Below, in pieces: positions 15,006-25,179 of a DNA stretch of 64,000 nucleotides. The notes below the pieces were generated by a model. That model did no database searches. It was not told the DNA's origin and was given only the letters and a program-made list of their open reading frames with translations. The stretch comes from Liopterus haemorrhoidalis (taxonomy: Eukaryota; Arthropoda; Insecta; Coleoptera; Dytiscidae). Position 1 is the first letter of the stretch. Each line of letters begins with the position of its first letter. The translations under genes and the position numbers were made by a program. Where the stretch lies: the NCBI GenBank assembly GCA_963971575.1, contig OZ020618.1, positions 30,060,540 through 30,124,539 on the forward strand, given 5' to 3'.

Positions 15006-15488
15006 CAGGGCTTCGAACCTGAACTGAACCGAAAACCGAAAACCAAAAAAAAAACATTATTTTTGTCGGAGCGAAACCAGGAGCTGAACTGAAAAAAAAT
15101 GTCGGTTTATTTCGTTTCATAATGTTTATGGGAGTGAATATATTTAGAGAAAATTTATTTTATTAACAATTAAATTAATAAACAATTGCGCTTCTATTAT
15201 TTCGGGTGGGGAGGGGGTCTTGAACGCCCAGATCCTCTCTTTCTCTGGCAGTAGCCTTGGTTTGATTATTACAAAATAAGGAGTAAAATGTTCTTCTGAA
15301 TTATAGTAGAAAATAAATTTCTAATACAAATAAAAGCATTTAAAAATTTATCACTTGGAACTGAACCGAAAACCAAAAAAAAAAACGTTATTTTTGCCGG
15401 AACGAAAACCGGAACCGAACCGATATTTCCTTTTTTAATTGAACCGGAACAAAAACCAAAACGAAAAAAATTACGGTTCGAAGCCCTG
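15006..15488. mobile_element. TIR element (MITE), CAGGGCTTCGAACC ends
   Basis: Left end CAGGGCTTCGAACC (15006-15019) and right end GGTTCGAAGCCCTG (15475-15488) are perfect inverted repeats. The inside is rich in GAACCGAAAACC-type purine tracts repeated directly at both ends. There is no coding capacity. It sits exactly at the right edge of the satellite. The CAGGG start suggests a hAT-type element, but no clear 8-bp target duplication was seen; the flanking AAT/ATT even extends the inverted symmetry. A partial relative lies at about 31032-31190. Confidence 0.75.
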
Positions 15489-16360
15489 ATTAAAAGTTTA
15501 TTTAAAATTCTTTTTGTTGATGTTTGTTTATGTTTTATAATTTAAACGTTATGAGTGCATTTAAAAAAAATTATATACGTTACTCATCCATATCTGGAGG
15601 GCCGTCCCCTATCCGCCATATGAAAGGCATTTTTTAGGAGTTTTTGTCTCCCCGGTGAATTTGTATATTGGTTTGTCATTAAATTTAACTATATTGTTTT
15701 TGGAAGAATAACAATTTCGTATGAGTATACACATGCATAGTGTATTTGATTTCGTGCTTTCACAGGAGATTTCAGGAAAAAAAAAAAGTTCGATTACAAA
15801 AGATGACGTTTTCTAAAATCAAATATTAAAGTTTATAAACTTATCGCCCACTTGTCATTATAAATTTTAGAATAATTTTTATTTTTTAGTTCTATTATAA
15901 TTACTTGTCGCCATCAGGGTGACCGCTTGGGTTTCAGCCGCGCGTGTGCCAGCATTCATAAGACCGCCTTCTACTAGAAATGAACTAAATCTATGATGAT
16001 TAAGTAATCATCCTAGAACTAAATGCCGCCTGTTTGCAACTTATATAAGGCATTCCTCGCTTAGAAGGATTCTACTAGTTACCAATTCCTGTCCCAAATG
16101 TCGCCCGTGTACGGGGCTCACTTAACAATTACACGCGGCGGCCCTGGCTGCTCTTATCTAAGGAGTAAAGATAATTGTAAATTATGAGTGGTGAAAGATA
16201 ATCGTCCAAACACAAAAAATAGTGGTTTATGATCATTTTTTCCTGGAAATGACATCGATATATAGGCTAACGGATGTAACCCTCAAAACACAACATTTAC
16301 AAGAAGACAAAAACGGTACCAATTTTCTAGTTTTTTCACTTCTTACAATTTTCGGAGTAT
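15489..16360. other. No gene recognised
   Basis: AT-rich sequence with a moderately GC-richer patch at about 15900-16160. No long reading frame, TIR or tRNA-like box was found. It may be old decayed repeat sequence. Confidence 0.4.
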
Positions 16361-16384
16361 TTCACATTTATTTTAAATAATAAA

Positions 16385-16659
16385 TAAAATAATAGGTTCC
16401 CAACGCCTGGATAGGCGTATAAGTTTTTAGACCGCCAGTCATAGATATGAAAGTCACGTGGTCAGTGTGATGTTTCGACCGGTCCTATTATCCCTGAATG
16501 AACAGGTACTCATTTATAAGTATTAAATACTTCAGGCTGAATCGACTCCAGAACTGTCTGCACAATACCTGAAGATAAAATCCGAAGGAGGTGGCAGGTA
16601 TCGAACCAGCGTCCCTGTGCTCCGTAGGCAACCGTCTTACCACGGAGCCACGGCAACTC
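16385..16659 (-). mobile_element. SINE-1, copy a (tRNA-derived)
   Basis: On the minus strand a tRNA-like head reads GTTGCCGTGGCTCCGTGG (box A region) followed by a perfect box B GGTTCGATACC (plus 16597-16607). A body of about 200 bp ends in a CAGGCGTTGGGAACC-type 3' part. A second copy lies at 19175-19476. Flanks at 16361-16384 and 16660-16683 match at 20 of 24 positions, an aged target-site duplication consistent with L1/CR1-type target-primed insertion. No protein is encoded; a short reading frame across the head is fortuitous. Confidence 0.85.
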
Positions 16660-16683
16660 TTCAAATTTATGTTAGACAATAAA

Positions 16684-17700
16684 ATTGGGAAACATGAAAA
16701 TGAATTTTTTTTTTTTTTTGCTTAGATATATTGCAAAATAATAAAAAGTTGTCAATGAAAAGGAACGAGAACAAAATTGCACAATTGTTTTATTTTTCAT
16801 TTAAATGAACGTAAACGAACAGTATAAAATAACGGCCTACGAATTTTGTCTGGAATGTACGAAACAATCAGTAAGATTCATAATGCATTATTCTAAATTT
16901 TTTGGATTTTAGGGTTACGGCTATCAGGCACGCATCCAGGAATTTTTCTAAGGGGGGGGGCGCAAAAAGACGAAATTATTTATATTATGGAAAAGGGTCT
17001 CACCTTACATATACAACCTTTGATGACGAAAAAAAAGAAAAAAAAAACTGAATAATTTTCTTGGGCTCTGATCAAAATTTCCTTTTGATAAAATTTTTTA
17101 AAGTGCTCATAATTTTAGATAGTAACGAATAGTCATTAAATATCAACTAATAGCTGAGAATAATATCTCCAAAATTGAATTATAATCGTTTTCCCCCTGG
17201 ACTCTTCATATGTTGACGGTAATAAAAATCAAAGTTTTCTAAATAAATGTGGTAAATACGGTAGTTTATTTAGGTTATTAGGCACACAATATATAATTTA
17301 CTACTGAAAAGACCGGTATTTCGGTATTGGAAGGGGTGGAACATAATTGTCTGGTGGGACAGTATGAAGACCCCAAAGACTGCACTGTGCAATCGTTAAT
17401 GATGATGGTGATGTCTATTAGTTTATTGTCAATAAATTTTCAGTCTACCGCCTGTTGCTCTGTAAATTATACCTGTAGATATTTTGTGGTTAATTTATAT
17501 AACCAATTTAATGGTTGGTTAAATTAAAACATTTCGATATTTTGGTCATTTAAAATTAATTTAAAAAACTATTAAAGGAAAAGGAGTCTTTAAATAAGTT
17601 ACTTTTCGCCAAATTTGGTAGTAATTGACATAATTCTTTTTGCTTAAATTTATCAAACTGTGATATTTAGTAGGAAGTTTTTTTATATAAAGTACAACAA
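16684..17700. other. Unassigned, decayed repeats
   Basis: No gene seen. At about 16925-16965 there is a hAT-like start motif (CGCATCCAGG, then a run of nine G), as often seen at ends of old hAT elements. A 66-codon frame at 17327-17527 has no recognisable domain. The rest is A/T-rich. Confidence 0.35.
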
Positions 17701-17750
17701 TTTATGTGAGGTGTGAATTTTCACACATTTCAGGGTTTAGTAGGAATATA

Positions 17751-19036
17751 CCAGATCTACAAGTATGAAATGCGGATTTTTTTAAAAAATAAAACACATT
17801 AAACTCAAGAGAACAGTAAAAGTTTATTTATTCAAAGTATGCTCCATTAGAAGTTATACATTTTTCCCATCTTTTAGGCAATTTGTGAATACCTCGCCAG
17901 TAGAACTCTTCCCTTTTCCCCGCAAACCATTCATCTAGCCATTCTTTCACATTTTCATATGAACAAAAGTGCTGCTCGGCAAGTGCGTGACCCATCGATG
18001 TGAACAAGTGGTAATCTGAAGGGGCCAAGTCTGGTGAGTAAGCGGCATGGGGTAGCACTTCCCACTTGAGTGCCTCCAATGTGTTGCAAACTGCTTTTGC
18101 CTTATGTGATGGAGCGTTATCGAGAAGAAATATTACCTTGTGCTGTCTTCTTTCGTATTCTGGTCGTTTTATGAGCAGCGAATGGTTCAATTCGATCAGT
18201 TGTTGTTGGTAGCGTTGGGTATTAACTGTTTCACCAGGTTTTAACAATTCATAATAGACCACACCCTTTTGGTCCCACCAAGTACAGAGCATTGTCTTTT
18301 TGCCAAAGCGATTCGGTCTTGCAGTTGATGTGGATGATGAGCCTGGGTTCACCCATGATTTTTTGCGTTTGGGATTTTCAAAATAAATCAATTTTTCATC
18401 GCCAGTAATGATACGATGCAAAAAAGACTTTCTTTTGTATCGTGCAAGCAAAATTTTACAAGTGTTTTTGTGTTTTCCCATCTGCCTCTCATTCAATGCA
18501 TGTGGAACCCATCTGCCGACTTTCTGGATCTTACCCATCTCTCGTAGGCGATTGGAAACAGCTTTTTGACTAACGCCTAACTGCTCTGCTAGTTGTTTTT
18601 GTGATTGACTATCGTCTTCCTGTAGCAATGTTTCCAATTTTGTATCTTCATATTTTTTTGGAGGTTTTACATTAAATTTGTCTGTAAGATCAAAGTCACC
18701 ACTTTTGAAACGCCGAAACCATCTTTTACACGTATCTTGCGATGGAGCATATTCACCATAAGCTTCTCGAAGCAGTCGGTATGATTCAGCAGCAGTTTTT
18801 TTCAAATGAAAACAAAACAATAGTACTGTCCGCGAATGCTCTTTATTTGGCACAAAATTTGACATTTTTAACAAAGTAAAACAAGATTATATGATCACTT
18901 TTCAAATTATAACCTATACGCATTTGACACTTAATGATAACTTAACAAAACGCCATATGTGTTGAAACTTTGAACTATACGCTCTATTTGCGCGGCAAGT
19001 TTGAAAAAAATCCGCATTTCATACTTGTAGACCTGG
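17751..19036 (-). mobile_element. Complete mauritiana-type mariner, 1286 bp
   Basis: Bounded by 33-bp terminal inverted repeats beginning CCAGRTCTACAAGTATGAAA; the two ends differ at one base. TA dinucleotides flank it at 17749-17750 and 19037-19038. Deleting the element and one TA gives the same sequence as the uninterrupted HINE-1 copy at 27026-27987, so the empty site is confirmed. The end sequence and total length match the mauritiana subfamily, whose member Mos1 is also 1286 bp. It encodes one uninterrupted transposase (17828-18865). With near-identical ends and an open frame it is a candidate autonomous element. Confidence 0.95.
17828..18865 (-). CDS. Mariner (Mos1-like) transposase, full length
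   Basis: Cut-and-paste DNA transposase that would bind the flanking inverted repeats and insert at TA. The frame opens at 18874, but the fourth codon (18865), giving MSNFVPNKEH, aligns with the known family start and gives 345 residues, the length of Mos1. Two N-terminal helix-turn-helix regions span about residues 1-110. The linker motif WVPHAL is intact at about 119-124. Catalytic DD34D residues are D156 (TGDEK), D249 (LLDNAPSH) and D284 (SPDLAPSDYHLF). No stop or frameshift. Two changes at conserved spots: the usual W after TGDEK is L, and the H before DNAPSH is L. These may weaken activity; that is inference. Confidence 0.97.
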   Translation of the reverse strand: MSNFVPNKEHSRTVLLFCFHLKKTAAESYRLLREAYGEYAPSQDTCKRWFRRFKSGDFDLTDKFNVKPPKKYEDTKLETLLQEDDSQSQKQLAEQLGVSQKAVSNRLREMGKIQKVGRWVPHALNERQMGKHKNTCKILLARYKRKSFLHRIITGDEKLIYFENPKRKKSWVNPGSSSTSTARPNRFGKKTMLCTWWDQKGVVYYELLKPGETVNTQRYQQQLIELNHSLLIKRPEYERRQHKVIFLLDNAPSHKAKAVCNTLEALKWEVLPHAAYSPDLAPSDYHLFTSMGHALAEQHFCSYENVKEWLDEWFAGKREEFYWRGIHKLPKRWEKCITSNGAYFE

Positions 19037-19174
19037 TAATAAGTGAAAGCGGCATACTGTGTGTGTAGGACAAATTTTGCTTTGTAGTAATCACGGCAAA
19101 ATGAACGATATTTTTAAAATAATTTATTGTTTGTTAATCTAAGAGCTTTAAAAACAAATTTTATGTTAAAATAT

Positions 19175-19476
19175 CAATAAATACGTTCCCAACGCCAAGA
19201 TAGGCGTATATGGGGCAGAGAAGGTAAGTTCTTCGTTTCTAGACCGCCAGTCATAGATATGAAAGCCACGTGGTCAGTGTGACGTTTCGACCGGTCCTAT
19301 TGTCCCTGAATGAACAGGTACTCATTTATAAGTATTAAATACTTGAGGCTGAGTCGACCCCAGAGCTGACTGCACAATTTCTGAAGACAAAAATCCGAAG
19401 GAGGTGGGAGGTATCGAACCAGCGCCCTGTGCTCCGTAGGCAACCGTCTTACCCCGGAGCCACGGCAACTCTAAAA
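19175..19476 (-). mobile_element. SINE-1, copy b, with 12-bp target duplication
   Basis: Second copy of the tRNA-derived SINE at 16385. Box B GGTTCGATACC lies at plus 19410-19420 and box A region TGGCTCCGGGG just right of it. A perfect 12-bp duplication ATGTTAAAATAT flanks it (19163-19174 and 19477-19488), inside HINE-1 copy A. Removing it rejoins HINE-1 sequence as in the copies at 28799 and 32932. It carries an extra ~20 bp near its left end relative to copy a. Confidence 0.93.
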
Positions 19477-19798
19477 ATGTTAAAATATTTTTTTGTTAAT
19501 TTTAATTCGAATACCTAATACCATTATTTAGGTTTCTAAATATGTGCAGTATTTTGTTATATAGCAAGGTTCATTAAGATTTTGAAAATTGAGCTTATGG
19601 CTTCCATTGGTTGTCATATGCGCCCTTTTGGTTTCATATGCATGACATACAGAATGAAAATATAATTACAACATTCCAACTGGTTATTAAATTTACGCTC
19701 TTAAAAAATGAATGCAACATTTGCCAAAATTTAACTAGAATTTTGACAAAATAATTTAAAGAAAATAAAAATGGAAAAAAAAACAAAAAATTAAATTG

Positions 19799-19868
19799 TC
19801 TCCTCCGACCGGGAGCGAACCTAGAATTCTGGGTGGCTAGCCATTACACCATGATACGTCTTCTAGTC
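19799..19868 (-). other. tRNA-like module in HINE-1 copy A
   Basis: On the minus strand ATGGTGTAATGGCTAGCC resembles the D arm of Glu/Gln-type tRNAs. AGGTTCGCTCCCGG (plus 19808-19821) resembles a T arm/box B with one change. The anticodon arm is largely missing (about 12 bases between the arms), so this is not a functional tRNA gene. It occupies the same internal position as different tRNA-like segments in HINE-1 copies D and C. Confidence 0.6.
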
Positions 19869-20477
19869 TAGTGTATTACATAACTATAACTTTTGTAAAT
19901 CGTCAACAAAAAACACAAAAAATGCTTTATTTTCCGAAAACATAATCTTTTCAAAAATTCCTGTTGTACTATTCCGATTCACACCAATGTACATTACTTA
20001 GAATTTTTTCAGATTTTTAGTTTAAACCATCTGGGCTACAGGGTGTGGGACAATTTTTTTTTTTGCACTCGCATCAAAATAATTTATTTTGCAAAAATAA
20101 AATTTTGATCGTTAATCCTCATACTAAGGGGTTTCATTTGATACCCTACTCAGAATTTTAAAAAACTATTTTTTCCTCGATGAGCTCATATTTGTTTATA
20201 TTTTTAGGGGGATATGTTTTTTAGAGGTTTTGGTATTTTTCCTATGTACGGATCAAAGAGTTATATAAGCGTGCCAAATTTCAACTCTATAAGTTTAGCC
20301 GTTTGGCTACAATTTTTACCGAACAGACAGACAGACAGATAGATAGATAGATAGACAGACAGATAGATAGATAGACAGACAGACAGACCGTCTGTCTGTC
20401 TGCCTGTAACAAAATGACAGTATAAGGGTTTTTTGGTCATACCTACAAAACCCTAAAAACTAATTAAAATGATAAAA

Positions 20478-20759
20478 TTAGAAGCGAAGTTATCCAACAA
20501 CACCTACTAACAAAACCGGGCGAAGTATTAGTGAAGGAAGGGCAGCTTATGTGGCTATGTGATGTGCATAGAATGGACGAAAGGCAAGTAGCTAGAAGAG
20601 TTCAGGATGCAAAACCGAAAAAGAAAACCAAGAGGGGAAGATATAGATCTTCCCCTCCTGGGACATGGGAACATGGAAAAATATAAGAAAGCATACCGCG
20701 GACAAGAAGAAGTGGGAGAATTGTGGAAATCAAGCAAAATTGCAAATTCAGCCTTGCAC
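20478..20759 (+). pseudogene. LINE ORF2 C-terminal fragment
   Basis: From 20478 the frame reads EVIQQHLLTKPGEVL, then GQLMWLCDVHRMDERQVARR, a pattern typical of the C-terminal end of non-LTR (RTE/CR1-like) polyproteins (normally W-x-GHV-x-RMD). It then runs into a basic GRYR segment and a stop at 20684-20686. The expected tail continues in another frame (TADKKKWENC, stop near 20757), so at least one frameshift has occurred. No reverse transcriptase core is nearby, so this is a short dead fragment just right of HINE-1. Confidence 0.6.
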
Positions 20760-21369
20760 CTAAAGGTAGAAATCCTTAGGACTACACACTTTTAACACGT
20801 TATGACATTTTGTGTACAATAATTCAACGCATCAAGAAAACATTCATTTAGGTATTTTGGAAGTAGCACATTCTACAAATCAGTTTATAATTTGATTTGA
20901 TGTTCTATTGACAAGTTTATAAAAAATTTAATATAGTTAAAATGTATTTCCCGTGGTTCAATTTAGTGAAAATTGTCATCAGTTTTACATTACGTACCCC
21001 ACTAAATTACACAATTGAGTTGTGTAGATGCAAGCGTGCGCTTTTCATCCTTGACATGCAAGGGCTGTGACCCAGTTTCTATAAAATAACATCTCCCACC
21101 AGCGACTCACCTGTTACATTTTGGTCTACTTGAAAGCATTCTGCAACAATGATTTAAAGCCCTTATTATTAAAATATATAACTCAAAGACTATACGTATG
21201 TTATAACAATAATTTAAAATCCAAAATTAATAAGTAAGTATTAAAACAAAAGATAATAAAAATTTAATTTGCGAAAGATGAGCTAGTAGGTTGGAAAAAT
21301 ATTTGTAATATTAAAGAAGTAAATATTTATAAATTGTTATAAATCGTAATTGTGTTATATAGGTTGTCC
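20760..21369. other. No gene recognised
   Basis: AT-rich sequence with no frame or repeat structure that could be assigned. Confidence 0.4.
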
Positions 21370-21720
21370 TAGCTACAGGATGCAAGTATCAGACGGAGCT
21401 GAAGAGCGTAAGCGGTTAGTATGGCAGGAGCCGCACCGGGGAGTAGCTTCTGGATCAGGGGGATATGAGAGGTAAAGGGTGGATTTATGGAAGTGTGTGC
21501 GTGTTTGAGCAGGTGTGCCGAGGGCTGGATGTAGCGCGGCGGTGGCGGCGGCAGCGGCGGCGGCAAGCAAGCGCCGAGGCGAGCAGGTGGAACGTCCGGG
21601 CCAGGCCAGGCTGGGCTCGAACCGCGGTCCACAGTCTGCGCGTAGCTACCCTAGCCACAACTCTGCGCGACGAGACACTGACGTCGACGCCATTCAACAC
21701 TGCGCTGTTCGCAACAGGTA
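21370..21720 (+). promoter_or_regulatory. GC-rich island: candidate host first exon or GC-rich SINE
   Basis: The strongest GC-rich patch in the window, with many CpG and a (GGC)n tract at about 21536-21562. It ends in CAACAG|GTAGGA, a fair 5' splice site (GT at 21718-21719), after which the sequence returns at once to A/T-rich. That fits a non-coding first exon of a + strand gene with a long, transposon-filled intron. No frame has recognisable protein domains. Against this, the minus strand at 21613-21623 reads GGTTCGAGCCC, a perfect box B, with a possible box A 5' of it (TGGCTAGGGTAGC), so it could instead be a GC-rich tRNA-derived SINE. I cannot decide between the two. Confidence 0.35.
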
Positions 21721-21759
21721 GGACAAATTTGACGCTTATTCTGCACGACTGAATTACGT

Positions 21760-24330
21760 GTCGAATAAATCAAATCTCGCACTTAAAAACTTATTCCTAA
21801 AAAAATATAATTTATATAACATTTCAATTTATTTGTAAATTGTTTTTGAAAACGGAGAATATTTAGATATTCATAATCATCTAAATATGAAATTGTTTCA
21901 TAAGCTTAATCGCTGAACTGTTTGCGTAGATCATGCGTGATCAGATTCTTTCCAAAATTTCACGGCACATTTAACACTTTGCCTGTTTATTTATAAGTTC
22001 ACTTCTGTGAGTGGTCATTATATATACGGAAAATTAAGACAGAAATTGATCATTAAATATTTAGCCGTAAACCAATGTAATTTATTATTTTCTAATGCAT
22101 ACAGTGTTACTAATTTTCTAAACTGGGAAACTAGTAGATAAAATGGAGTAGTTACTTCATATTTTTTGAAGTGATCAGTGTTGTTTTTTCTGTTATGAAT
22201 TGTATGACTAAGGAATTTATCTTAAACTTTAAATTGTGTAGCCTGCTACTATATTAAATCTTGTTAACATAAAATATTTTATTGAAATACCTTAAGGCAT
22301 AACTTGCTTTGCTACTTTAATAACGCCTTTATTAGCCAGAAGACAAGCCTGGCTACGTATTTATTAGTCCATTTTTAATGTTAAACGACCCAATTTCCAG
22401 TATATTAACTGCAGATCCCAGATGGTTGCATGTTCTTGTATGTTGAGTAAATAAAAATAGTTCATAATTTGTTAAAATTTGAGGATTAAATTTTTAATAC
22501 CATAATTAATAACACCATTAATACTTAAAGAGGTTTTAGTTAAATATTTTTTTCGAAAAACTATTATTATCTTTTTCAGTTTAGTTAACACAATTATACT
22601 TGATGAAATATAAGCAACAAATTTCTGCAAAAGAACGTCAATAACTAGTTTGTTTTTATATAGTTGATGGTGTAGGTCGTTACTTTGTGAAAATTCATAT
22701 TAATAATATTCATACTATTATTATTTGTTTGTTTTCGATAAAAATTTGACAGTGATAGAATAAAAACCAGATAGAGGGAATGTTGGGTCGCGAGTTATGG
22801 CCTAAGAAACACCTATCTAATTCATCTCATTACATAAAAAAAATGATTAATGTATTATCAGCGTGTCTATCTCTAATGACAATGATTATATTTTCTAACA
22901 AATTTTACAAATGGAGAGGTGTGTTCTCGAAGGAAATTGTTTAATAATGTGACCAATAAATCTTACAACTGAAAGTTAATTACTAAATGTATTACATCAG
23001 ATCTACATCAAATTTATTTAACCCTTTTACCCAGCTTTGAAAATTGTAAAATAGCTCTATATTGATTGGTACCATAAGAATAGTAAAAATAACCAGGGCA
23101 CATAACTTATGAGCTCGGAGTAACGCTTTCTAAACTAGACGAGAAAAGTGCGCTGGTCAGAGGGGGTACATTACCAAGGAAAAATGCTTAGTTTTGTGAT
23201 GGGGATACTGTGTTCTCTTTCTTTTGATTTAGTGTTCGTTTTATATGTATTACTTGCATGCAAAGTATATTAGTGCTGTATTTAGTTTTGCATTTTTTTT
23301 TTTCATTTATCGTACAGTAGATGGGTATTCGTGGTACATTGAGATACCTCTACATGTCATGTACTGCTGTGGTGGTACTTAGAAATACCATGTGTCGATA
23401 TAATGATAAAATTGTTTCTTTATTGTAACTGAACTATTTTCATTCTTACAGTAACCGAAACTTAAAATTAAGTGTCTCTAATGAAATTAAAAGATAAGAA
23501 TAATATATTGGGCAGGTATATGACGATATTAATCTGGTACCTAAAATATCAGTCGGTAAACAAACGGCTGATAAACTGAAAATGATGCTTGTACAAATAA
23601 ATTTTATGTTATACTATCTAATCAGTTCTTACTCATCAGATTTAAAAATTTCGATATGTTTTTGGGGTTTTTGTTGCCCATAGTACTTGAATATTAGGTT
23701 GGCATATAAAATGTCGGATTTTATAATGAAAAATTAAATTTTATATTTTTAGAAATCTCGCTTTTTGAAATAGTGTGCTTCAAATCTCGTTTTTTAAAAT
23801 AGTGTGCTTCAAATCTCGTTTTTTAAAATAGTGTGCTTCAAATCTCGTTTTTTAACATAGTGTACCTCAACAATACACATTTGACAACGACTTATAAAGC
23901 CGTGTCTGTTATTTTTAATGTCTCTTTTCTTCTTCTTTTAAATCTCTGTCGGCTTAGGTTTTTATTTCCGCCAGTGCTTTGCATTATGAATTACAAATTT
24001 CTATTTATTGTATGTAAGTAGAGTAGAATTGTGCTGCATATTTCAGGATTTGGAGATAATGGCGTCTCGATTGTTTTTCCGAGTTCTCGGTATAATTTGG
24101 AGGAGTGTTGGTAATTGTTGGGGCAGTTAAATAAAATGTGCTCGACAGTACCTGACTCCCTACAAGGGCAAATGGCTCTTTTGATTTCTTCTTCCTAGTA
24201 GAATTTTTAATTTTCAAAAATCTTGTCGCTTTAAAGAATCAGAGACTTTACGTCATAGTTACGAATTTCTGTATGATTTTAATATAAAAAAAATTGGCAT
24301 ATTAATTTTTCTTTGTATAATCCTATTAGT
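21760..24330. other. No gene recognised; small tandem repeats
   Basis: A/T-rich sequence without coding signal. The only clear structure is a tandem repeat of a 29-bp unit (AAATCTCG, T run, then ATAGTGTGCTTC), four copies, at 23751-23870. If the island at 21.4-21.7 kb is an exon, this would be intron. Confidence 0.5.
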
Positions 24331-24334
24331 ATTT

Positions 24335-24505
24335 TTTCAAGTGACTTTCTGAATTTCTGCACCCCGCTCTTCAAATGATTTTCTAAATTTCATCTCCCGC
24401 ATTTCAAATAATTTTTCATATTTCTGCTTCTCTGCTCCTCTCAAGTGATTCTCAAGTGATTTTTCGAATTTCTGCTGCCCGCTCGTTAAAAGATTTTCTA
24501 TGATT
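24335..24505. repeat. Imperfect tandem repeat, unit about 50 bp
   Basis: Three to four diverged copies of AAGTGATTTTTCGAATTTCT followed by a GCTSCCCGCTC-like end. No coding signal. Confidence 0.6.
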
Positions 24506-24749
24506 CTCCAGGATCAAAACATTTTTTTTCCTGGTCAGAATGAAGCGCTAGATGGCAACCTTACTTGTTGACCATATTTTGTTTTATGTATTAGGGTGGG
24601 CCGCGAAAAAATATTACAAAATATACCGGGTCCGCTGTCTGAAAATTCCGAGAAACGCAGGTCTAGAAGTTTGCAGAAGTAATAGTCCGTCAGGTGAATA
24701 CCTGTTCATTAAGTTTCATGTAATTTTCGATATATGAGATATTACATTA

Positions 24750-24998
24750 TCATGTAAGCTGTATCTTCAATTTATCATGCATATGTTCAATATATTTGCA
24801 GTACGTTTCTGCTATTATGGCTTCATCGGTAGGCGAGAAGGAATAATCAAATACAACATGTTTCCTCCACCACATTGTTATCAGTAAATTCCAGGGATTG
24901 AGTGAAGGTTTTGGATTATGTTGTGGGGCTTCATTTTTGTCTAACATTTGAGCTGATTTATTGCTATTATCGTAAAATATTCTTTTATCTTCACACGT
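24750..24998 (-). pseudogene. Mariner transposase internal fragment
   Basis: The minus frame contains CEDKRIFYDNSNKSAQ followed by DKNEAPQHNPKPSL, then LLITMWWRK and TYCKYIEHMHDKL. This matches the central part of insect mariner transposases, from the first catalytic aspartate region through the W-W motif to the YC-x-Q-x-D segment. It lacks both termini and the other catalytic residues, and no TIR was seen, so it is an isolated remnant unrelated to the intact elements at 17.8 and 36.4 kb. Confidence 0.7.
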
Positions 24999-25179
24999 TA
25001 TAATTAAAGTTCAGAAATTATTATCGGCTGTTCTGAGTAGGACGTGAAGAACATGTATTTAATCGGTCGAACATGTGTCTATTGGAAAGGCACACACTTA
25101 TCCATTTACTTAACTTTACCTGTGGTATGGAGGTGTCATAATTAGAGTGCTGGAGAATATGCAATTGCATATTCTATAG

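Larger units (their letters stand above)
17701..20459 (-). mobile_element. HINE-1 copy A (Helentron-like, non-autonomous)
   Basis: Minus-oriented. The 5' end at right reads TTTTTAGGGTTTTGTAGG (reverse of about 20442-20459) with a (CAGA)n/(GATA)n microsatellite just inside (20325-20403). At left the inverted copy of the 5' motif, AGGGTTTAGTAGGAATA, is followed outward by the hairpin GTGTGAATTTTCACAC. This order (terminal motif, microsatellite, inverted motif, 3' hairpin) is that described for DINE-1/HINE elements, non-autonomous relatives of Helentrons. It has been interrupted by a mariner (17751-19036) and by a SINE (19175-19476). Related copies lie at 27026-27987, 28799-29678 and 32932-34049. 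It encodes no protein. Confidence 0.75.

Noticed and set aside
16488..16679. 63-codon minus frame as a gene
   Set aside because: It is a translation of the SINE-1 tRNA-like head (GSIPAT from box B); SINEs encode no protein.
21369..21752. Five overlapping frames in the GC island as proteins
   Set aside because: They exist because GC-rich sequence has few stops; low-complexity Ala/Arg/Pro composition and no domains.
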